Source of the DNA: Acidobacteriaceae bacterium KBS 89
GTDB taxonomy: Bacteria > Acidobacteriota > Terriglobia > Terriglobales > Acidobacteriaceae
Length of the DNA: 64,000 nt
Direction: 5' to 3'
NCBI GenBank assembly: GCA_000381605.1
Contig: KB906754.1
Coordinates: forward strand, 124,001 to 188,000
This document shows positions 53,968-62,957 of the stretch, piece after piece (the stretch's first letter is position 1; each line of letters begins with the position of its first letter). Both the position numbers and the translations under genes were made by a program. The notes beneath the pieces were generated by a model. The model was not told the origin of the DNA, made no database searches, and saw nothing but the letters and a program-made list of their open reading frames with translations.

Positions 53968-54381
53968 TCACCGCTTCTTCCCAGTCTTAACGGAAGTGAC
54001 CTTCATCGGCATCACCACCGGCCGTCGCATTGGGACCAACCCCGCACCGGGCTGTTGTTGCTGTTGCATCCGCGTCAACATCTCCGTCCGCACATAATCG
54101 ACAAACCCCTGCATCTGCCGGTTCATCTCCTCCATCCGCTCCCGCATCTGCAGCACAATGCCAATCCCAGCAATATTCACCCCGAGGTCTCGCGCCAGGT
54201 TCAAAATAAATTCCAGCCGTTCCAGGTCTTCATCGGTGTAAAGTCGTGTATTTCCTTCACTCCGCGACGGCCGCAGCAACCCTTCCCGCTCATACAGACG
54301 CAGAGTCTGCGGATGAATCTCATACATCTCCGCCACCGACGAAATCATGTACGCGCCCTTGCCCTTCCGCTTTGTCGCCAT
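53968..54381 (-). CDS. hspR: MerR-family heat-shock repressor HspR
   Basis: About 137 residues. The helix-turn-helix is YMISSVAEMYEIHPQTLRLYEREGLLRPSRSEGNTRLYTDEDLERLEFILNLARDLGVNIAGIGIVL, the HspR-type MerR pattern, with a dimerising helix and a Gln/Pro-rich basic tail. HspR represses dnaK-class chaperone genes through inverted repeats (HAIR). The start is the ATG at 54381 with GAGG seven bases upstream. In many bacteria hspR ends the dnaK operon; here an SDR gene on the other strand separates it from dnaJ. HspR-type half-sites lie upstream of dnaK. Confidence 0.9.
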   Translation of the reverse strand: MATKRKGKGAYMISSVAEMYEIHPQTLRLYEREGLLRPSRSEGNTRLYTDEDLERLEFILNLARDLGVNIAGIGIVLQMRERMEEMNRQMQGFVDYVRTEMLTRMQQQQQPGAGLVPMRRPVVMPMKVTSVKTGKKR

Positions 54382-54483
54382 CCGCAAACCTCGACCCGAC
54401 TACTTCTACGCAGTCTAGCTCTTTCCCACATACGCCCGTCAAACAAACTCAGCTATCCTCAAATTCAGCATCTAACCGGATTA

Positions 54484-55524
54484 ATGAAAAAATCAAGGGC
54501 CGTTCTCCATACCGCGCAGCTCCTCACCGGAATCGCCGCCGTAGCAGCAGCGTACGCCCTCAAGTTGAGCACCCCGAAACGCCGCCCCGGGCAGGTTGTC
54601 CTCATCACCGGCGGCTCCCGTGGACTCGGCCTCGCCTTGGCCGAGCGCTACGGCCGCTCCGGAGCCAAACTCGTCCTCGCCGCCCGAGACATCGAAGAAC
54701 TCATCACCGCCCGCCACACCCTCCTCGATCGCGAAGCCATCGAGTCCCCCGACGACGTTCTTCTCATCCCCGCCGATCTCACCGATGCAGCCCAGGCCGC
54801 CATGCTCATCGACCACGCCATCGGCCACTTCGGCCGTATCGACGTCCTCATCAACAACGCCGGCATCATCGAGGTCGGCCCTGTCGAAAATCAGCCTATC
54901 GCCGCCTACCGTCGCGCCATGGCCACCAACTTCTTCGCTGCGCTCCACACCACCCACGCCGCGCTCCCTCATCTACTTCGGCGCAATCCCATCCGCGGCG
55001 ACGCCGCCATCGTCAACATCGCCAGCATCGGCGGCAAGTTCGCCATGCCCCACATGCTCCCCTACGTCGCCAGTAAATTCGCCTTAGTCGGCTTCTCCGA
55101 AGGTCTCCACGCAGAACTCCGCCACAAAGGCATCCGGGTCACCACCGTCTGCCCCGGCCTTATGCGCAGCGGCGGCGAAGTCCACGCTGAATTCACCGGC
55201 CAGACAAAAAAAGAGCAGCGCTGGTTCAACCTCGCCGCGAAAACCCCAGTCCTCGCCGCCTCAGTTCGCCACGCCGCCAACAAAATCTACAGCGCCGTGG
55301 CGGCAGGCCGCGCCGAGATCACCATCACCCCGCAAGCCTGGCTAGCCGCCCGTATCGTCGGCCTGGCCCCAGCCACCACCCAATATCTAGCCAGCCTGGC
55401 CAACCACCTTCTCCTGCCGGAACCATCCACCAGTGACCAGCTCACCCTCGGCTTCACCCTCAAAGTCTCCGCCCATACCAACGACACAATCTTCGAACAC
55501 AAAATTCGCCCCGAGCAAAGCTGA
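54484..55524 (+). CDS. SDR-family oxidoreductase
   Basis: A 346-residue short-chain dehydrogenase with an N-terminal hydrophobic helix (residues about 8-26, possible membrane anchor) before the Rossmann domain. Motifs: VLITGGSRGLGLALAERYG, LINNAGIIEVGP, NIASIGGKFAM (catalytic Ser region) and MLPYVASKFALVG (Tyr-x3-Lys). The C-terminal extension resembles the classical SDR7C-like membrane enzymes. Substrate is unknown. The gene is divergent from hspR and convergent with dnaJ, with a shared terminator at 55539-55572. Confidence 0.88.
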   Translation: MKKSRAVLHTAQLLTGIAAVAAAYALKLSTPKRRPGQVVLITGGSRGLGLALAERYGRSGAKLVLAARDIEELITARHTLLDREAIESPDDVLLIPADLTDAAQAAMLIDHAIGHFGRIDVLINNAGIIEVGPVENQPIAAYRRAMATNFFAALHTTHAALPHLLRRNPIRGDAAIVNIASIGGKFAMPHMLPYVASKFALVGFSEGLHAELRHKGIRVTTVCPGLMRSGGEVHAEFTGQTKKEQRWFNLAAKTPVLAASVRHAANKIYSAVAAGRAEITITPQAWLAARIVGLAPATTQYLASLANHLLLPEPSTSDQLTLGFTLKVSAHTNDTIFEHKIRPEQS

Positions 55525-55538
55525 TTGTTCAAAACCTA

Positions 55539-55572
55539 AAAACCCATGTCCCGTTTTGGGGACATGGGTTTT
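55539..55572. terminator. Bidirectional intrinsic terminator between the SDR gene and dnaJ
   Basis: Perfect 14-base arms AAAACCCATGTCCC and GGGACATGGGTTTT around GTTTTG. The AT-rich arm ends provide T residues in both directions. Confidence 0.9.
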
Positions 55573-55625
55573 CAGACGCCATACCGCTCATTTCAACCAA
55601 ATATTTTTGCGATCGGCTTTTCTCC

Positions 55626-56864
55626 CTACACGGCCGCAAACAACCCCTCCCGTGGCTCCTCCGGATTCAACTTAGCCAGTTCCCTGAGTATGTCCTTGCT
55701 CCGCTCATCCTGCACCTTAGGTACCACGATCTTCACCTCAACGATCTGGTCCCCACGCTTTCCCTCATGCGCAGCACTCGGCACACCCTTCTCACGAAGC
55801 CTCAGCTTCTGCCCCGTCTGCGTCCCCGGCGGAATCTTCAACTGCGTCCGTCCTCCGCCCTCGTGCGTGTCAATCGTCGGCACGTCGATCTTAGCGCCCA
55901 GCGCCGCCTCCGTCATCGTAACCGGAACAGTTACATAAATATCATCGCCCGTCCGAGTAAACACCGGATGCGTCCCCGCCTTGATGATCAAAAACAAATC
56001 ACCCGCAGCTCCGCCGTTCGTTCCCGCATTGCCCTTCCCGGCCAGTCGAATCCTCTGCCCATCCCGAGTCCCCGCCTTGATCCGAAAATCCAGTGGCTCC
56101 TTCTTGATCACCACACCTTCGCCATCACAAGTCGGGCACGCATTCTGCACCTTGCCCGAACCGCCGCACCGCGGGCACTGGATATTGAACTTCATCCGCC
56201 CGCCCATCTGCGTCACCTGTCCCGACCCATGGCACTCCGGGCACTCGATGCTTCCCCCCGTAGTCGACTTCCCCTTGCACGTCGGACAAATCTCCTGCCG
56301 CTGAATCTCGAGCCGCGCTACTCCACCACGCACCGCAGTCCAGAAATCCACACTCACCTGATATTCAAGATCGGTCCCCGGCTGCGGTCCACGAGCTGCC
56401 TGCCTCCCGCCATTGAACATCCCGCTGAAGATATCCTTGAAGCTCCCCCCAAAACCGCCGCCGGACTGCTGCTCCGCATGCCCGCCGCCTTGAAAATCCG
56501 AAAAATCAAACCCTCCAAAATCGAACGGCACCTCCTGCCCCGCTCGTCCACCCGTCTGCGTGGTGTAGCCACGATGGCCACCCCCGCCATAACCACCGCG
56601 TGCCGCAGCTTCCGCCGCAGCCGGATCGATGTTGTCCGAGTAGAACCCCAGCTGGTCATAGATCTTCCGCTTCTTGTCGTCGCTCAAAACATCGTTCGCC
56701 TCGGAGATCTCCTTGAACTTCTCCTCCGCCTTCTTGTCATTCGGATTTACGTCCGGGTGATACTTGCGCGCAGCTTTGCGAAACGCCTTGCGAATCTCAT
56801 CCGCCGTCGCCGTCTTCTTGACACCCAATACGCCGTAATAGTCCTTAGTCTGTGTTGTCGCCAT
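55626..56864 (-). CDS. dnaJ: Chaperone DnaJ (Hsp40)
   Basis: A 412-residue type I J-protein, the DnaK co-chaperone. The J domain (about 5-72) has the HPD tripeptide in [21 protein letters not shown] Gly/Phe-rich segment (about 80-165) follows. The zinc region holds four CxxCxGxx repeats: [25 protein letters not shown] and CPTCDGEG. The first repeat has Ser where Gly is usual but keeps both cysteines. The C-terminal substrate domains end [14 protein letters not shown]. The gene lies 68 bases after nei on the same strand and probably shares transcription. Confidence 0.94.
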   Translation of the reverse strand: MATTQTKDYYGVLGVKKTATADEIRKAFRKAARKYHPDVNPNDKKAEEKFKEISEANDVLSDDKKRKIYDQLGFYSDNIDPAAAEAAARGGYGGGGHRGYTTQTGGRAGQEVPFDFGGFDFSDFQGGGHAEQQSGGGFGGSFKDIFSGMFNGGRQAARGPQPGTDLEYQVSVDFWTAVRGGVARLEIQRQEICPTCKGKSTTGGSIECPECHGSGQVTQMGGRMKFNIQCPRCGGSGKVQNACPTCDGEGVVIKKEPLDFRIKAGTRDGQRIRLAGKGNAGTNGGAAGDLFLIIKAGTHPVFTRTGDDIYVTVPVTMTEAALGAKIDVPTIDTHEGGGRTQLKIPPGTQTGQKLRLREKGVPSAAHEGKRGDQIVEVKIVVPKVQDERSKDILRELAKLNPEEPREGLFAAV

Positions 56865-56932
56865 AGTCTTCTTCCATTCTGCAACCAGCGCGGCTCTTCC
56901 GCACCTCTAAACCCAAATCAATTGTCGAACCA

Positions 56933-57820
56933 CTAAGCCGCCACCTGGCAAACCGGGCACCAGAACAAATTCCGTCCCGCCATTACCTCAGTCAAAATCT
57001 TAGTCCCACTCACAAAACAAGGGCGCCCCTGCCGCCGGTACACATAGTGCGCCTCTTCCTTTAACGCCTGCCCCTTCCCGTGCGGCCGGTCCTTCGGCTT
57101 CGTCGTCACAATCCGCCTATCGACCATCGCCGCCTTCATCAACACACCCGCATCCTTCCATATCGACCGCAGCGTGCTCTCCGCTACATCCTTGCCGGGA
57201 GTAAACGGATTCAGCTTCGCCCTGAATAGCAGCTCCGCCCGAAAGATATTCCCAACACCAGCCGCCACCGACTGGTCCATCAGCAACTCTCCAATCGTCT
57301 TCCTGCTCTTCTTCACCCTCTTAACGAACTTCTCCGGCCCGTCTCCATTCAGCGGATCAGGCCCAAGTCGCTGCAGCAGCTTCTCCCACATCTCCTGCGA
57401 ATAAATCGTGCAATCCATCGGCCCCCGCAGCTCAACCCACGCCACCTTTTCCGGCGCCAGATTGTCCGAGCCGTCGTCCTCCGAATACCATCGGTGCGGT
57501 TTACTCGCATCCGGCCCGGCAGGCTTCTTCACCGCCGCCGCATTCCACATCCTCAGCCGCAGAGCCCCCCGAACAGGGAGCAGCGGCCCCGAGCCCTCAG
57601 TAAAATCTCCTTGCAGTCCCAGATGCACATGCAGGATCCGGTCCTTCCCAAAGTCATACCCCAGGTGCTTCCCAACAGCCATAACCCGCTCAAGCTTCCG
57701 CCCATCGATCACCGCCGAATCCGTAAACCGCCCCTGCGGACCATCTACGCGCACAGGTCGGCCACCAAACGCAGCATAGTGCCGCTCCGCCCATCGATGG
57801 ATCTCATTCCCCTCTGGCAT
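56933..57820 (-). CDS. Fpg/Nei-family DNA glycosylase (endonuclease VIII type)
   Basis: A 295-residue base-excision enzyme. It begins MPEGNEIHRWAERH, so after Met removal Pro2 acts as the nucleophile and Glu3 as acid, as in Nei. The helix-two-turn-helix is GELLMDQSVAAGVGNIFRAELLFRAKLNPF. The C-terminal zinc finger normally has four Cys; here it reads CFVSG then FWCPVCQ, so the second cysteine is Ser. That change could weaken zinc binding. An AGGAGAGG precedes the ATG at 57820. It removes oxidised pyrimidines if active. Confidence 0.9.
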   Translation of the reverse strand: MPEGNEIHRWAERHYAAFGGRPVRVDGPQGRFTDSAVIDGRKLERVMAVGKHLGYDFGKDRILHVHLGLQGDFTEGSGPLLPVRGALRLRMWNAAAVKKPAGPDASKPHRWYSEDDGSDNLAPEKVAWVELRGPMDCTIYSQEMWEKLLQRLGPDPLNGDGPEKFVKRVKKSRKTIGELLMDQSVAAGVGNIFRAELLFRAKLNPFTPGKDVAESTLRSIWKDAGVLMKAAMVDRRIVTTKPKDRPHGKGQALKEEAHYVYRRQGRPCFVSGTKILTEVMAGRNLFWCPVCQVAA

Positions 57821-57847
57821 CGCCTCTCCTGAAAAACAGAAAACAAT

Positions 57848-57883
57848 GGCGACGGCACTGGTCACACCAGAACTACCGTCGCC
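57848..57883 (-). terminator. Large hairpin before nei
   Basis: Outer arms GGCGACGG and CCGTCGCC (eight bases, perfect) enclose an inner hairpin CTGGT with ACCAG. On the minus strand the structure is followed by a T-rich stretch, which fits termination after the small gene at 57920-58090. A 15-base direct repeat (CCACCGTCAGAAAAT) occurs at 57882-57896 and 57906-57920. Confidence 0.65.
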
Positions 57884-57919
57884 ACCGTCAGAAAATCAAC
57901 TCAATCCACCGTCAGAAAA

Positions 57920-58090
57920 TTAGTTCCAGACTTGCTTGGCCTCAATCGCCTCAATCGAAAACATCTGGTCTGGTTCCATCTGCTGCATGCGTTGTACAAA
58001 CTGTTCAGCCTCTTCACGGGTGTCGAACATCATCCGGTTGTACAACCGTCCCGCGCGTACCTGGTCACATCGCCACATTGTCTCGGTCAT
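57920..58090 (-). CDS. Small conserved-looking protein
   Basis: 56 residues (MTETMWRCDQVRAGRLYNRM then FDTREEAEQFVQRMQQMEPDQMFSIEAIEAKQVWN). A strong GGAGG lies seven bases before the ATG at 58090. The sequence reads as an amphipathic alpha/beta mini-domain with a WRC motif and no membrane segment. A longer frame from GTG 58177 would add 29 residues and also has GGAAAGG upstream. It sits between dnaK and nei, so heat-shock linkage is possible. I do not recognise the family. Confidence 0.65.
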   Translation of the reverse strand: MTETMWRCDQVRAGRLYNRMMFDTREEAEQFVQRMQQMEPDQMFSIEAIEAKQVWN

Positions 58091-58238
58091 CGCCTTACCT
58101 CCAAGCAATCGATTGAGTTCCAGGTTCTCCAGCCAAAGCAAATCCGCGTACTGGTCATCCCTTTCGCTGCTATTCACTTCAACACCTTTCCGGGTGATAA
58201 GTCGCACTCTACACGCCCGACCACCACACCCCACCTTG

Positions 58239-58273
58239 AAAAAACGAGGGGCACCCTTATAGGAACGCCCCTC
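58239..58273 (-). terminator. Intrinsic terminator after dnaK
   Basis: The arms GAGGGGC and GCCCCTC flank a 14-base loop, and on the minus strand the hairpin is followed by GTTTTTTC. It lies about 40 bases after the dnaK stop codon. Confidence 0.85.
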
Positions 58274-58310
58274 ACCTTATGTACGTCCATACAACTTAGA
58301 TGGATTACAC

Positions 58311-60233
58311 TTACTTCTTTTCGTCCACATCGACATACTCAGCGTCGATCACACCTTCGTCTTTCTTGTGCTCTTCGGTCGTTCCTTCCGCTGCTGTGGC
58401 TCCATCAGTCGGCGCCGTCGCGGAGGCCGCAGTCGCCTTGTACATCGCCTCAGCGAGCTTGTGGCTCACCGTAGTTAGACGCTCTTTAGCCGAATTAAGC
58501 TCACTTGCGCTCGGCGTTCCCGCCAGTGTCGACTTTGCCTCAGTCAAAGCGGATTCAACCTCAGTCTTGTCGGACTCAGCAACCTTATCGCCGGCTTCCT
58601 TCACCATCTTCTCGACGTTGTACACCAGCGAATCAAGACCATTGCGAGCTTCAACCGCCTCGCGCTGCTCCTTGTCCTCAGCGGCATGAGCTTCGGCATC
58701 CTTCGCCATCCGCTCAACCTCTTCCTTGCTCAGGCCCGACGAGCTCGTTATCGTGATCTTCTGATCCTTGCCAGTCGCATTGTCCTTCGCCGTCACATTC
58801 AGAATGCCGTTCGCATCGATGTCAAACGTAACCTCGATCTGCGGCACGCCACGCGGAGCAGGAGGAATTCCAGCCAGTTTGAACTTGCCCAGCGTCCGGT
58901 TCTGCGACGCCATCGGCCGTTCGCCCTGCAGCACATGCACCTCAACCTCGGTCTGCGAGTCAGCCGCCGTCGAAAACGTCTCCGTCTTCTTCGTCGGAAT
59001 CGTCGTATTGCGATTGATCATCGCCGTAGCCACGCCACCCATCGTCTCAATCGACAACGTCAGCGGAGTCACGTCGAGCAACAGCAGGTCCTTCACTTCG
59101 CCGGCCAACACGCCAGCCTGGACCGCCGCACCGATCGCAACCACCTCATCCGGGTTCACACCCTTATGCGGCTCCTTGCCGAACAGCTCCTTCACCAACT
59201 GCTGGATCTTCGGCATACGCGTCTGACCACCGACCAGCACGACCTCATCGATCTTGCTTGCGTCGATACCCGCGTCCTTCATCGCCTGCTTCGACGGCCC
59301 AATCGACCGCTGCAGCAGATCATCCACCAGCGACTCCAGCTTCGCGCGAGTCAGCTTGCGCACCAGGTGCTTCGGCCCACTCGCATCCGCCGTGATAAAC
59401 GGAAGATTGATCTCCGTCTCCTGCGCCGTCGACAACTCGATCTTCGCGCGCTCGGCAGCATCCTTCAGCCGCTGCAGCGCCATCTCATTGCCCTTCGAGT
59501 GCAGGTCCAGCCCGGTCTCGCTCTTGAACTCGCTGATCAACCAGTCAACGATCCGTTGATCAAGATTGTCGCCGCCAAGGTGAGTATCACCATTGGTCGA
59601 CTTCACCTCAATCACGCCTTCGCCGACCTCAAGAATCGAGATATCGAACGTACCGCCGCCAAAGTCGTAAACGGCAATCGTCTCGTCCTTCTTCTTGTCC
59701 AGCCCGTACGCAAGCGCAGCCGCAGTCGGCTCGTTCACAATGCGCTTCACATCAAGCCCGGCAATCTTGCCGGCGTCTTTTGTCGCCTGCCGCTGAGCGT
59801 CATTGAAGTAAGCCGGAACAGTGATGACAGCCTCGGTCACCGAAGTCCCCAAATAGTCTTCCGCAGCCTTCTTCAGTTTCTGCAGAATCATCGCGGAGAT
59901 CTCAGGCGGTGTGTACTCTTTGCCTTGCGCTACGACAACTATGTTGTCGCCCTTCGCAACGACCTTGTACGGCACCATCTTCATCTCATCGCCAACCTCA
60001 TTCAGCCGGCGGCCCATAAAGCGCTTGATCGAATAGATCGTGTTCTCCGGGTTCGTAATCGCCTGCCGCTTGGCCACCTGACCAACCAGCCGCTCCCCGC
60101 TCTTCGTAAACGCAACGACAGAAGGCGTAGTCCGCCCACCCTCTTCGTTCGGAATAACCTTCGCCTCGCCGCCTTCCATCACGGCCACGCAGGAGTTCGT
60201 CGTTCCCAAGTCAATTCCAATAATCTTCGCCAT
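58311..60233 (-). CDS. dnaK: Chaperone DnaK (Hsp70)
   Basis: A 640-residue Hsp70. The nucleotide-binding domain starts [22 protein letters not shown], with [20 protein letters not shown] motif ([18 protein letters not shown]) and [15 protein letters not shown]. The substrate-binding domain follows the [19 protein letters not shown] linker, and the C-terminus ends in the acidic EYVDVDEKK tail. GGAGGG lies eight bases before the ATG. It is transcribed alone, ending at the terminator at 58239; grpE is not present in the window. HspR-like half-sites and a TTGACA -35 box lie upstream. Confidence 0.97.
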   Translation of the reverse strand: MAKIIGIDLGTTNSCVAVMEGGEAKVIPNEEGGRTTPSVVAFTKSGERLVGQVAKRQAITNPENTIYSIKRFMGRRLNEVGDEMKMVPYKVVAKGDNIVVVAQGKEYTPPEISAMILQKLKKAAEDYLGTSVTEAVITVPAYFNDAQRQATKDAGKIAGLDVKRIVNEPTAAALAYGLDKKKDETIAVYDFGGGTFDISILEVGEGVIEVKSTNGDTHLGGDNLDQRIVDWLISEFKSETGLDLHSKGNEMALQRLKDAAERAKIELSTAQETEINLPFITADASGPKHLVRKLTRAKLESLVDDLLQRSIGPSKQAMKDAGIDASKIDEVVLVGGQTRMPKIQQLVKELFGKEPHKGVNPDEVVAIGAAVQAGVLAGEVKDLLLLDVTPLTLSIETMGGVATAMINRNTTIPTKKTETFSTAADSQTEVEVHVLQGERPMASQNRTLGKFKLAGIPPAPRGVPQIEVTFDIDANGILNVTAKDNATGKDQKITITSSSGLSKEEVERMAKDAEAHAAEDKEQREAVEARNGLDSLVYNVEKMVKEAGDKVAESDKTEVESALTEAKSTLAGTPSASELNSAKERLTTVSHKLAEAMYKATAASATAPTDGATAAEGTTEEHKKDEGVIDAEYVDVDEKK

Positions 60234-60279
60234 TCTTAAATCCCTCCGGGCACACAGCCCCCAATAGTTTTCTTAACCC

Positions 60280-60315
60280 ACTCAAGAATCTCACCTTGAG
60301 TCACTTACTGTCAAC
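60280..60315 (-). promoter_or_regulatory. HspR-type half-sites overlapping the dnaK promoter region
   Basis: Reading toward dnaK: GTTGACA (60315-60309), ACTCAAG (60301-60295) and CTTGAGT (60286-60280). GTTGACA and ACTCAAG are spaced by seven bases like a HAIR site (consensus CTTGAGT-N7-ACTCAAG) with an imperfect left arm. ACTCAAG and CTTGAGT form an everted perfect inverted repeat spaced by eight bases. TTGACA within the first arm is also a perfect -35 hexamer, though no good -10 is seen (AGATTC is weak). hspR lies 6 kb away. Confidence 0.65.
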
Positions 60316-60382
60316 TATTCTGATGCACTCTATCCCCCATAAGATTCGCAAACTTCCAAAAGCGCGAAATGCTCCTAACCGC

Positions 60383-60409
60383 TAACCCCGCTCAAGTTAC
60401 CGCCGATAA
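60383..60409 (+). promoter_or_regulatory. Possible sigma-28-like promoter upstream of the small lipoprotein gene
   Basis: GCCGATAA at 60402-60409 is a perfect sigma-28 -10 element. A TAAC stands 15 bases upstream at 60383-60386, one base from the consensus TAAA. The start codon of the lipoprotein gene is about 180 bases downstream, giving a long leader. The match may be by chance. Confidence 0.35.
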
Positions 60410-60596
60410 AGGTCCATATGACCAAGCGCCTCGCAACCCACTTATTATCAATACCAGAGCTCAGCAAATCAGCCTCCAAAGCGCCTGTTTCCACCACGAA
60501 TCAAGTCCCCCGAAGGTGTCATTGTCGCCCCTGATGCCCCCCGGTACGCTTGCCTCAATTCATGCAGTACCCATGCAACACCTTGGAGCCTAGCTC

Positions 60597-60917
60597 ATGT
60601 CCTTCCTGCCAGCCTCACGCACCACACGGAATCTCTTCAAAGTTGCCTCTCTGGGTCTCGCCGGACTCCTCGCTGGACTCCTCGCCGGCTGCAACGACTC
60701 CCCTGACACCGCCGTAAGCGCCTCCTACACCCACGTCTCCAGCGACTCCCTCAGCTCCGACTCCTCAGCCACAGCTGAGACCTCGCACCTCCCGCGAAGC
60801 ATCGAGGCCACCCAGATCCCCGCTCTCCGCCATCCCCCATCGACTCGCAGGCTCCAGGCGGGCACCATTCGTACGGTCTCCCAGGCGTTGCCACCAAGAC
60901 CAGGCAACGGCTACTAG
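60597..60917 (+). CDS. Small putative lipoprotein
   Basis: 106 residues. The N-terminus has a hydrophobic stretch with lipobox LLAGC (SLGLAGLLAGLLAGCNDS), so Cys32 would be acylated. The mature part is short, Ser/Thr-rich, then basic (STRRLQAGTIRTVSQALPPRPGNGY), with no known domain. TTGGAG lies nine bases before the ATG. A perfect intrinsic terminator 40 bases after the stop codon supports a real transcript. It may be governed by the sigma-28-like element at 60383-60409. Confidence 0.65.
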   Translation: MSFLPASRTTRNLFKVASLGLAGLLAGLLAGCNDSPDTAVSASYTHVSSDSLSSDSSATAETSHLPRSIEATQIPALRHPPSTRRLQAGTIRTVSQALPPRPGNGY

Positions 60918-60957
60918 CCCCGGCAAGAGTACGAGCCGGAAACTCCACCAACCAACC

Positions 60958-60995
60958 AAAGCGGCAGCTCCTGCGAAAGCAGGCTGCCGCTTTTT
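60958..60995 (+). terminator. Strong intrinsic terminator
   Basis: Outer arms AAAGCGGCAGC and GCTGCCGCTTT are perfect, with an inner CTGC-GAAA-GCAG hairpin and a two-base bulge. A run of five T residues follows. It ends the small lipoprotein transcript. Confidence 0.9.
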
Positions 60996-61094
60996 CGTTT
61001 ACCGCCCACCGATCTGGCCAAAAGCATCCACTTCTCCCCTTTTTGGCTCTACATAGGAGACAATCACTCCCACAAGAAGGAGTTACTCCGAGCC

Positions 61095-62681
61095 ATGGGG
61101 TCAGCTGCAGTGGCACCGCCCGATCAATCCGCTGAAGCCTCCCACGGCGTCAACCCTTGGTTGATCGCCGCCTCCGTCATGCTTGCGACCTTCATGGAAG
61201 TGCTCGACACCGCCATCGCCTCCGTCGCTCTCCCCTACATCGCCGGCTCCCTATCCGCCTCCACCGAAGAAGCCACCTGGGTCCTCACCAGCTATCTCGT
61301 CGCCAACGCCATCGTTCTCCCCGCGAGCAACTGGTTCTCCCTCAAATTCGGCCGCAAGCGCTTCCTCATGTCCTGCGTCACCATCTTCACCATCGCCAGC
61401 TTCGCCTGCGGAGCCGCCCCCACCCTTGGCATCATGCTTCTCGCCCGTATCATCCAGGGCGCCGGCGGCGGAGCCCTCCAGCCTCTCTCCCAGGCCATCC
61501 TCCTCGAGTCCTTCCCTCCCGCAAAACGCGGTGCCGCCATGGCCGTCTTCGCCTTCGGAGTCGTCGTAGCCCCAGTCCTCGGTCCCACACTCGGCGGCTG
61601 GCTCACCGACACCTACTCCTGGCGCTACGCCTTCTACATCAACATCCCCATCGGCATCCTCGCTCTCTTCATGATCAACCGTTTCATCCACGATCCCGCC
61701 TACATCAGCAAAGCCAAGGTCGCCCCCCTCGACCGCTACGGCTTCGCCGCCCTCGTCATCTGGACCGGCTGCCTCCAGGTCATCCTCGACAAGGGCCAGG
61801 AGGACGACTGGTTTGGCGCTACCTGGATTCGCTGGGCCACCTTCTTCCTCATCACGTCCTTTATCTACTTCTGCTGGCACTGCTGGCGCGACAAAAACAC
61901 CATCGTCGACCTCAAGGTCCTAAAGGACCGCAACTTCCTCCTCGGTTGCGCCCTCATCTTCATGTTCGGCATCGGCATCTACTCCACCGTTACCGTCCTC
62001 CCCCTCTTCTATCAAACGCTCCTCGGCTATACCGCCTTCACCGCCGGCCTCGTCGTCGCGCCCCGCGGCATCGGAGCCATCTGCGGCATGCCCATCATAG
62101 GATACCTCTCCAACAAAGTAGACCCCCGCTACCTCCTCACCTTCGGCTTCTTCACCTTCGGCCTCACCACGCTCTACTTCGGCAACATCACCCTCGACGT
62201 CTCCCCCACCACTCTCCTCCTACCCATCCTCATCACTGGCTTCGGCCTCAGCTTCGTCTTCGTCCCCATCAGCACAGCCGCTTACGGCACGCTCGACAAC
62301 AAACAAATAGGCAACGCCAGCGGCCTCTTCAACCTGATGCGCAACGTCGGCGGCTCGATCGGCATCGCCATCGCCCAGACGCTCCTAACCCGTCGCAGCG
62401 CCGTCCACCAGAACGAGATCATCAACTCGGTTCCCCTCACCGGCCAGCAGTTCCAGAACTCCCTCAACGCCATGACCCGCGCTCTCACCGGATACTTCGG
62501 CAAATCCAACGCCGCAGATCCCGCTCAGGCAAAGCTTTACCAGGAGCTCCAGCGCCAGGCCTCCCACTGGGCCTTTGTCGACGTCTTCCGCTGGCTCTCC
62601 CTCCTCTGCTTCTTCTGCGTCGGCATCGTCTGGCTCTTCAAAAAAGTAAAACCAGGCAAAGCCCCCGCCGGAGCCCACTAA
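61095..62681 (+). CDS. DHA2-family MFS drug exporter (EmrB/QacA type)
   Basis: A 528-residue transporter with 14 predicted helices, typical of the DHA2 proton/drug antiporters. Key blocks: WLIAASVMLATFMEVLDTAIASVALPYIAGSLSASTEEATWVLTSYLVANAIVLP, the motif A-like region FGRKRFL, and motif C-like VVAPVLGPTLGGWLTD. Near residues 125-145 is IIQGAGGGALQPLSQAI. GGAGTTACTC precedes the ATG. No adjacent EmrA-type membrane-fusion gene or TetR regulator is visible, which suggests it works alone or with an unlinked partner. Confidence 0.92.
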   Translation: MGSAAVAPPDQSAEASHGVNPWLIAASVMLATFMEVLDTAIASVALPYIAGSLSASTEEATWVLTSYLVANAIVLPASNWFSLKFGRKRFLMSCVTIFTIASFACGAAPTLGIMLLARIIQGAGGGALQPLSQAILLESFPPAKRGAAMAVFAFGVVVAPVLGPTLGGWLTDTYSWRYAFYINIPIGILALFMINRFIHDPAYISKAKVAPLDRYGFAALVIWTGCLQVILDKGQEDDWFGATWIRWATFFLITSFIYFCWHCWRDKNTIVDLKVLKDRNFLLGCALIFMFGIGIYSTVTVLPLFYQTLLGYTAFTAGLVVAPRGIGAICGMPIIGYLSNKVDPRYLLTFGFFTFGLTTLYFGNITLDVSPTTLLLPILITGFGLSFVFVPISTAAYGTLDNKQIGNASGLFNLMRNVGGSIGIAIAQTLLTRRSAVHQNEIINSVPLTGQQFQNSLNAMTRALTGYFGKSNAADPAQAKLYQELQRQASHWAFVDVFRWLSLLCFFCVGIVWLFKKVKPGKAPAGAH

Positions 62682-62755
62682 CCACCTTCGTCTTTCAGCC
62701 TGTCATCCCACAGAGCAGGAACCGGCCGTTGCGGTTGCGGCTGCGATTGCCTTTC

Positions 62756-62782
62756 CCTTTTGCCTTTTGCCTTTTGCCTTTT
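62756..62782. repeat. TTTTGCC heptamer tandem repeat
   Basis: The unit TTTTGCC recurs about four times (62757-62783), continuing a TTGC-rich run that starts near 62728. Similar TTGC tracts accompany repeat copies D and E. Confidence 0.75.
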
Positions 62783-62783
62783 A

Positions 62784-62915
62784 GTTGTCATCCTCCGCCG
62801 AAAGCGGAGGATCTGCTTCTATTTTTTTGGAGCTGCTCCAGAAATCGTCCTCTCGACCGAAGCTGCTCACGCACTTTGTGAGCAGCGCAGCGGAGAGACC
62901 CCCGGATTTTGTCTT
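62784..62915. repeat. Dispersed hairpin repeat cluster (copy B and companions)
   Basis: ATCCTCCGC (62790-62798) pairs perfectly with GCGGAGGAT (62804-62812), followed by CTGCTTCTATTTTTTT. A second perfect nine-base hairpin, GCTGCTCAC with GTGAGCAGC (62862-62886), lies in a block that matches the copy A order at 36151: CGACCGAAGCTG, then TGAGCAGCGCAGCGGAGAG. Two hairpin units in tandem follow the MFS gene. Confidence 0.8.
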
Positions 62916-62957
62916 TGTCATTGCAATCAACCCGTCCCTCTGCGATAACCTCACTCC

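Noticed and set aside
55767..56936. 389-codon open frame antisense to dnaJ
   Set aside because: Composition follows the antisense of a GC-rich gene and DnaJ is unmistakable.
58686..60239. 517-codon open frame antisense to dnaK
   Set aside because: Low-complexity Arg/Leu composition without recognised domains. Antisense open frames opposite dnaK genes are a known artefact.
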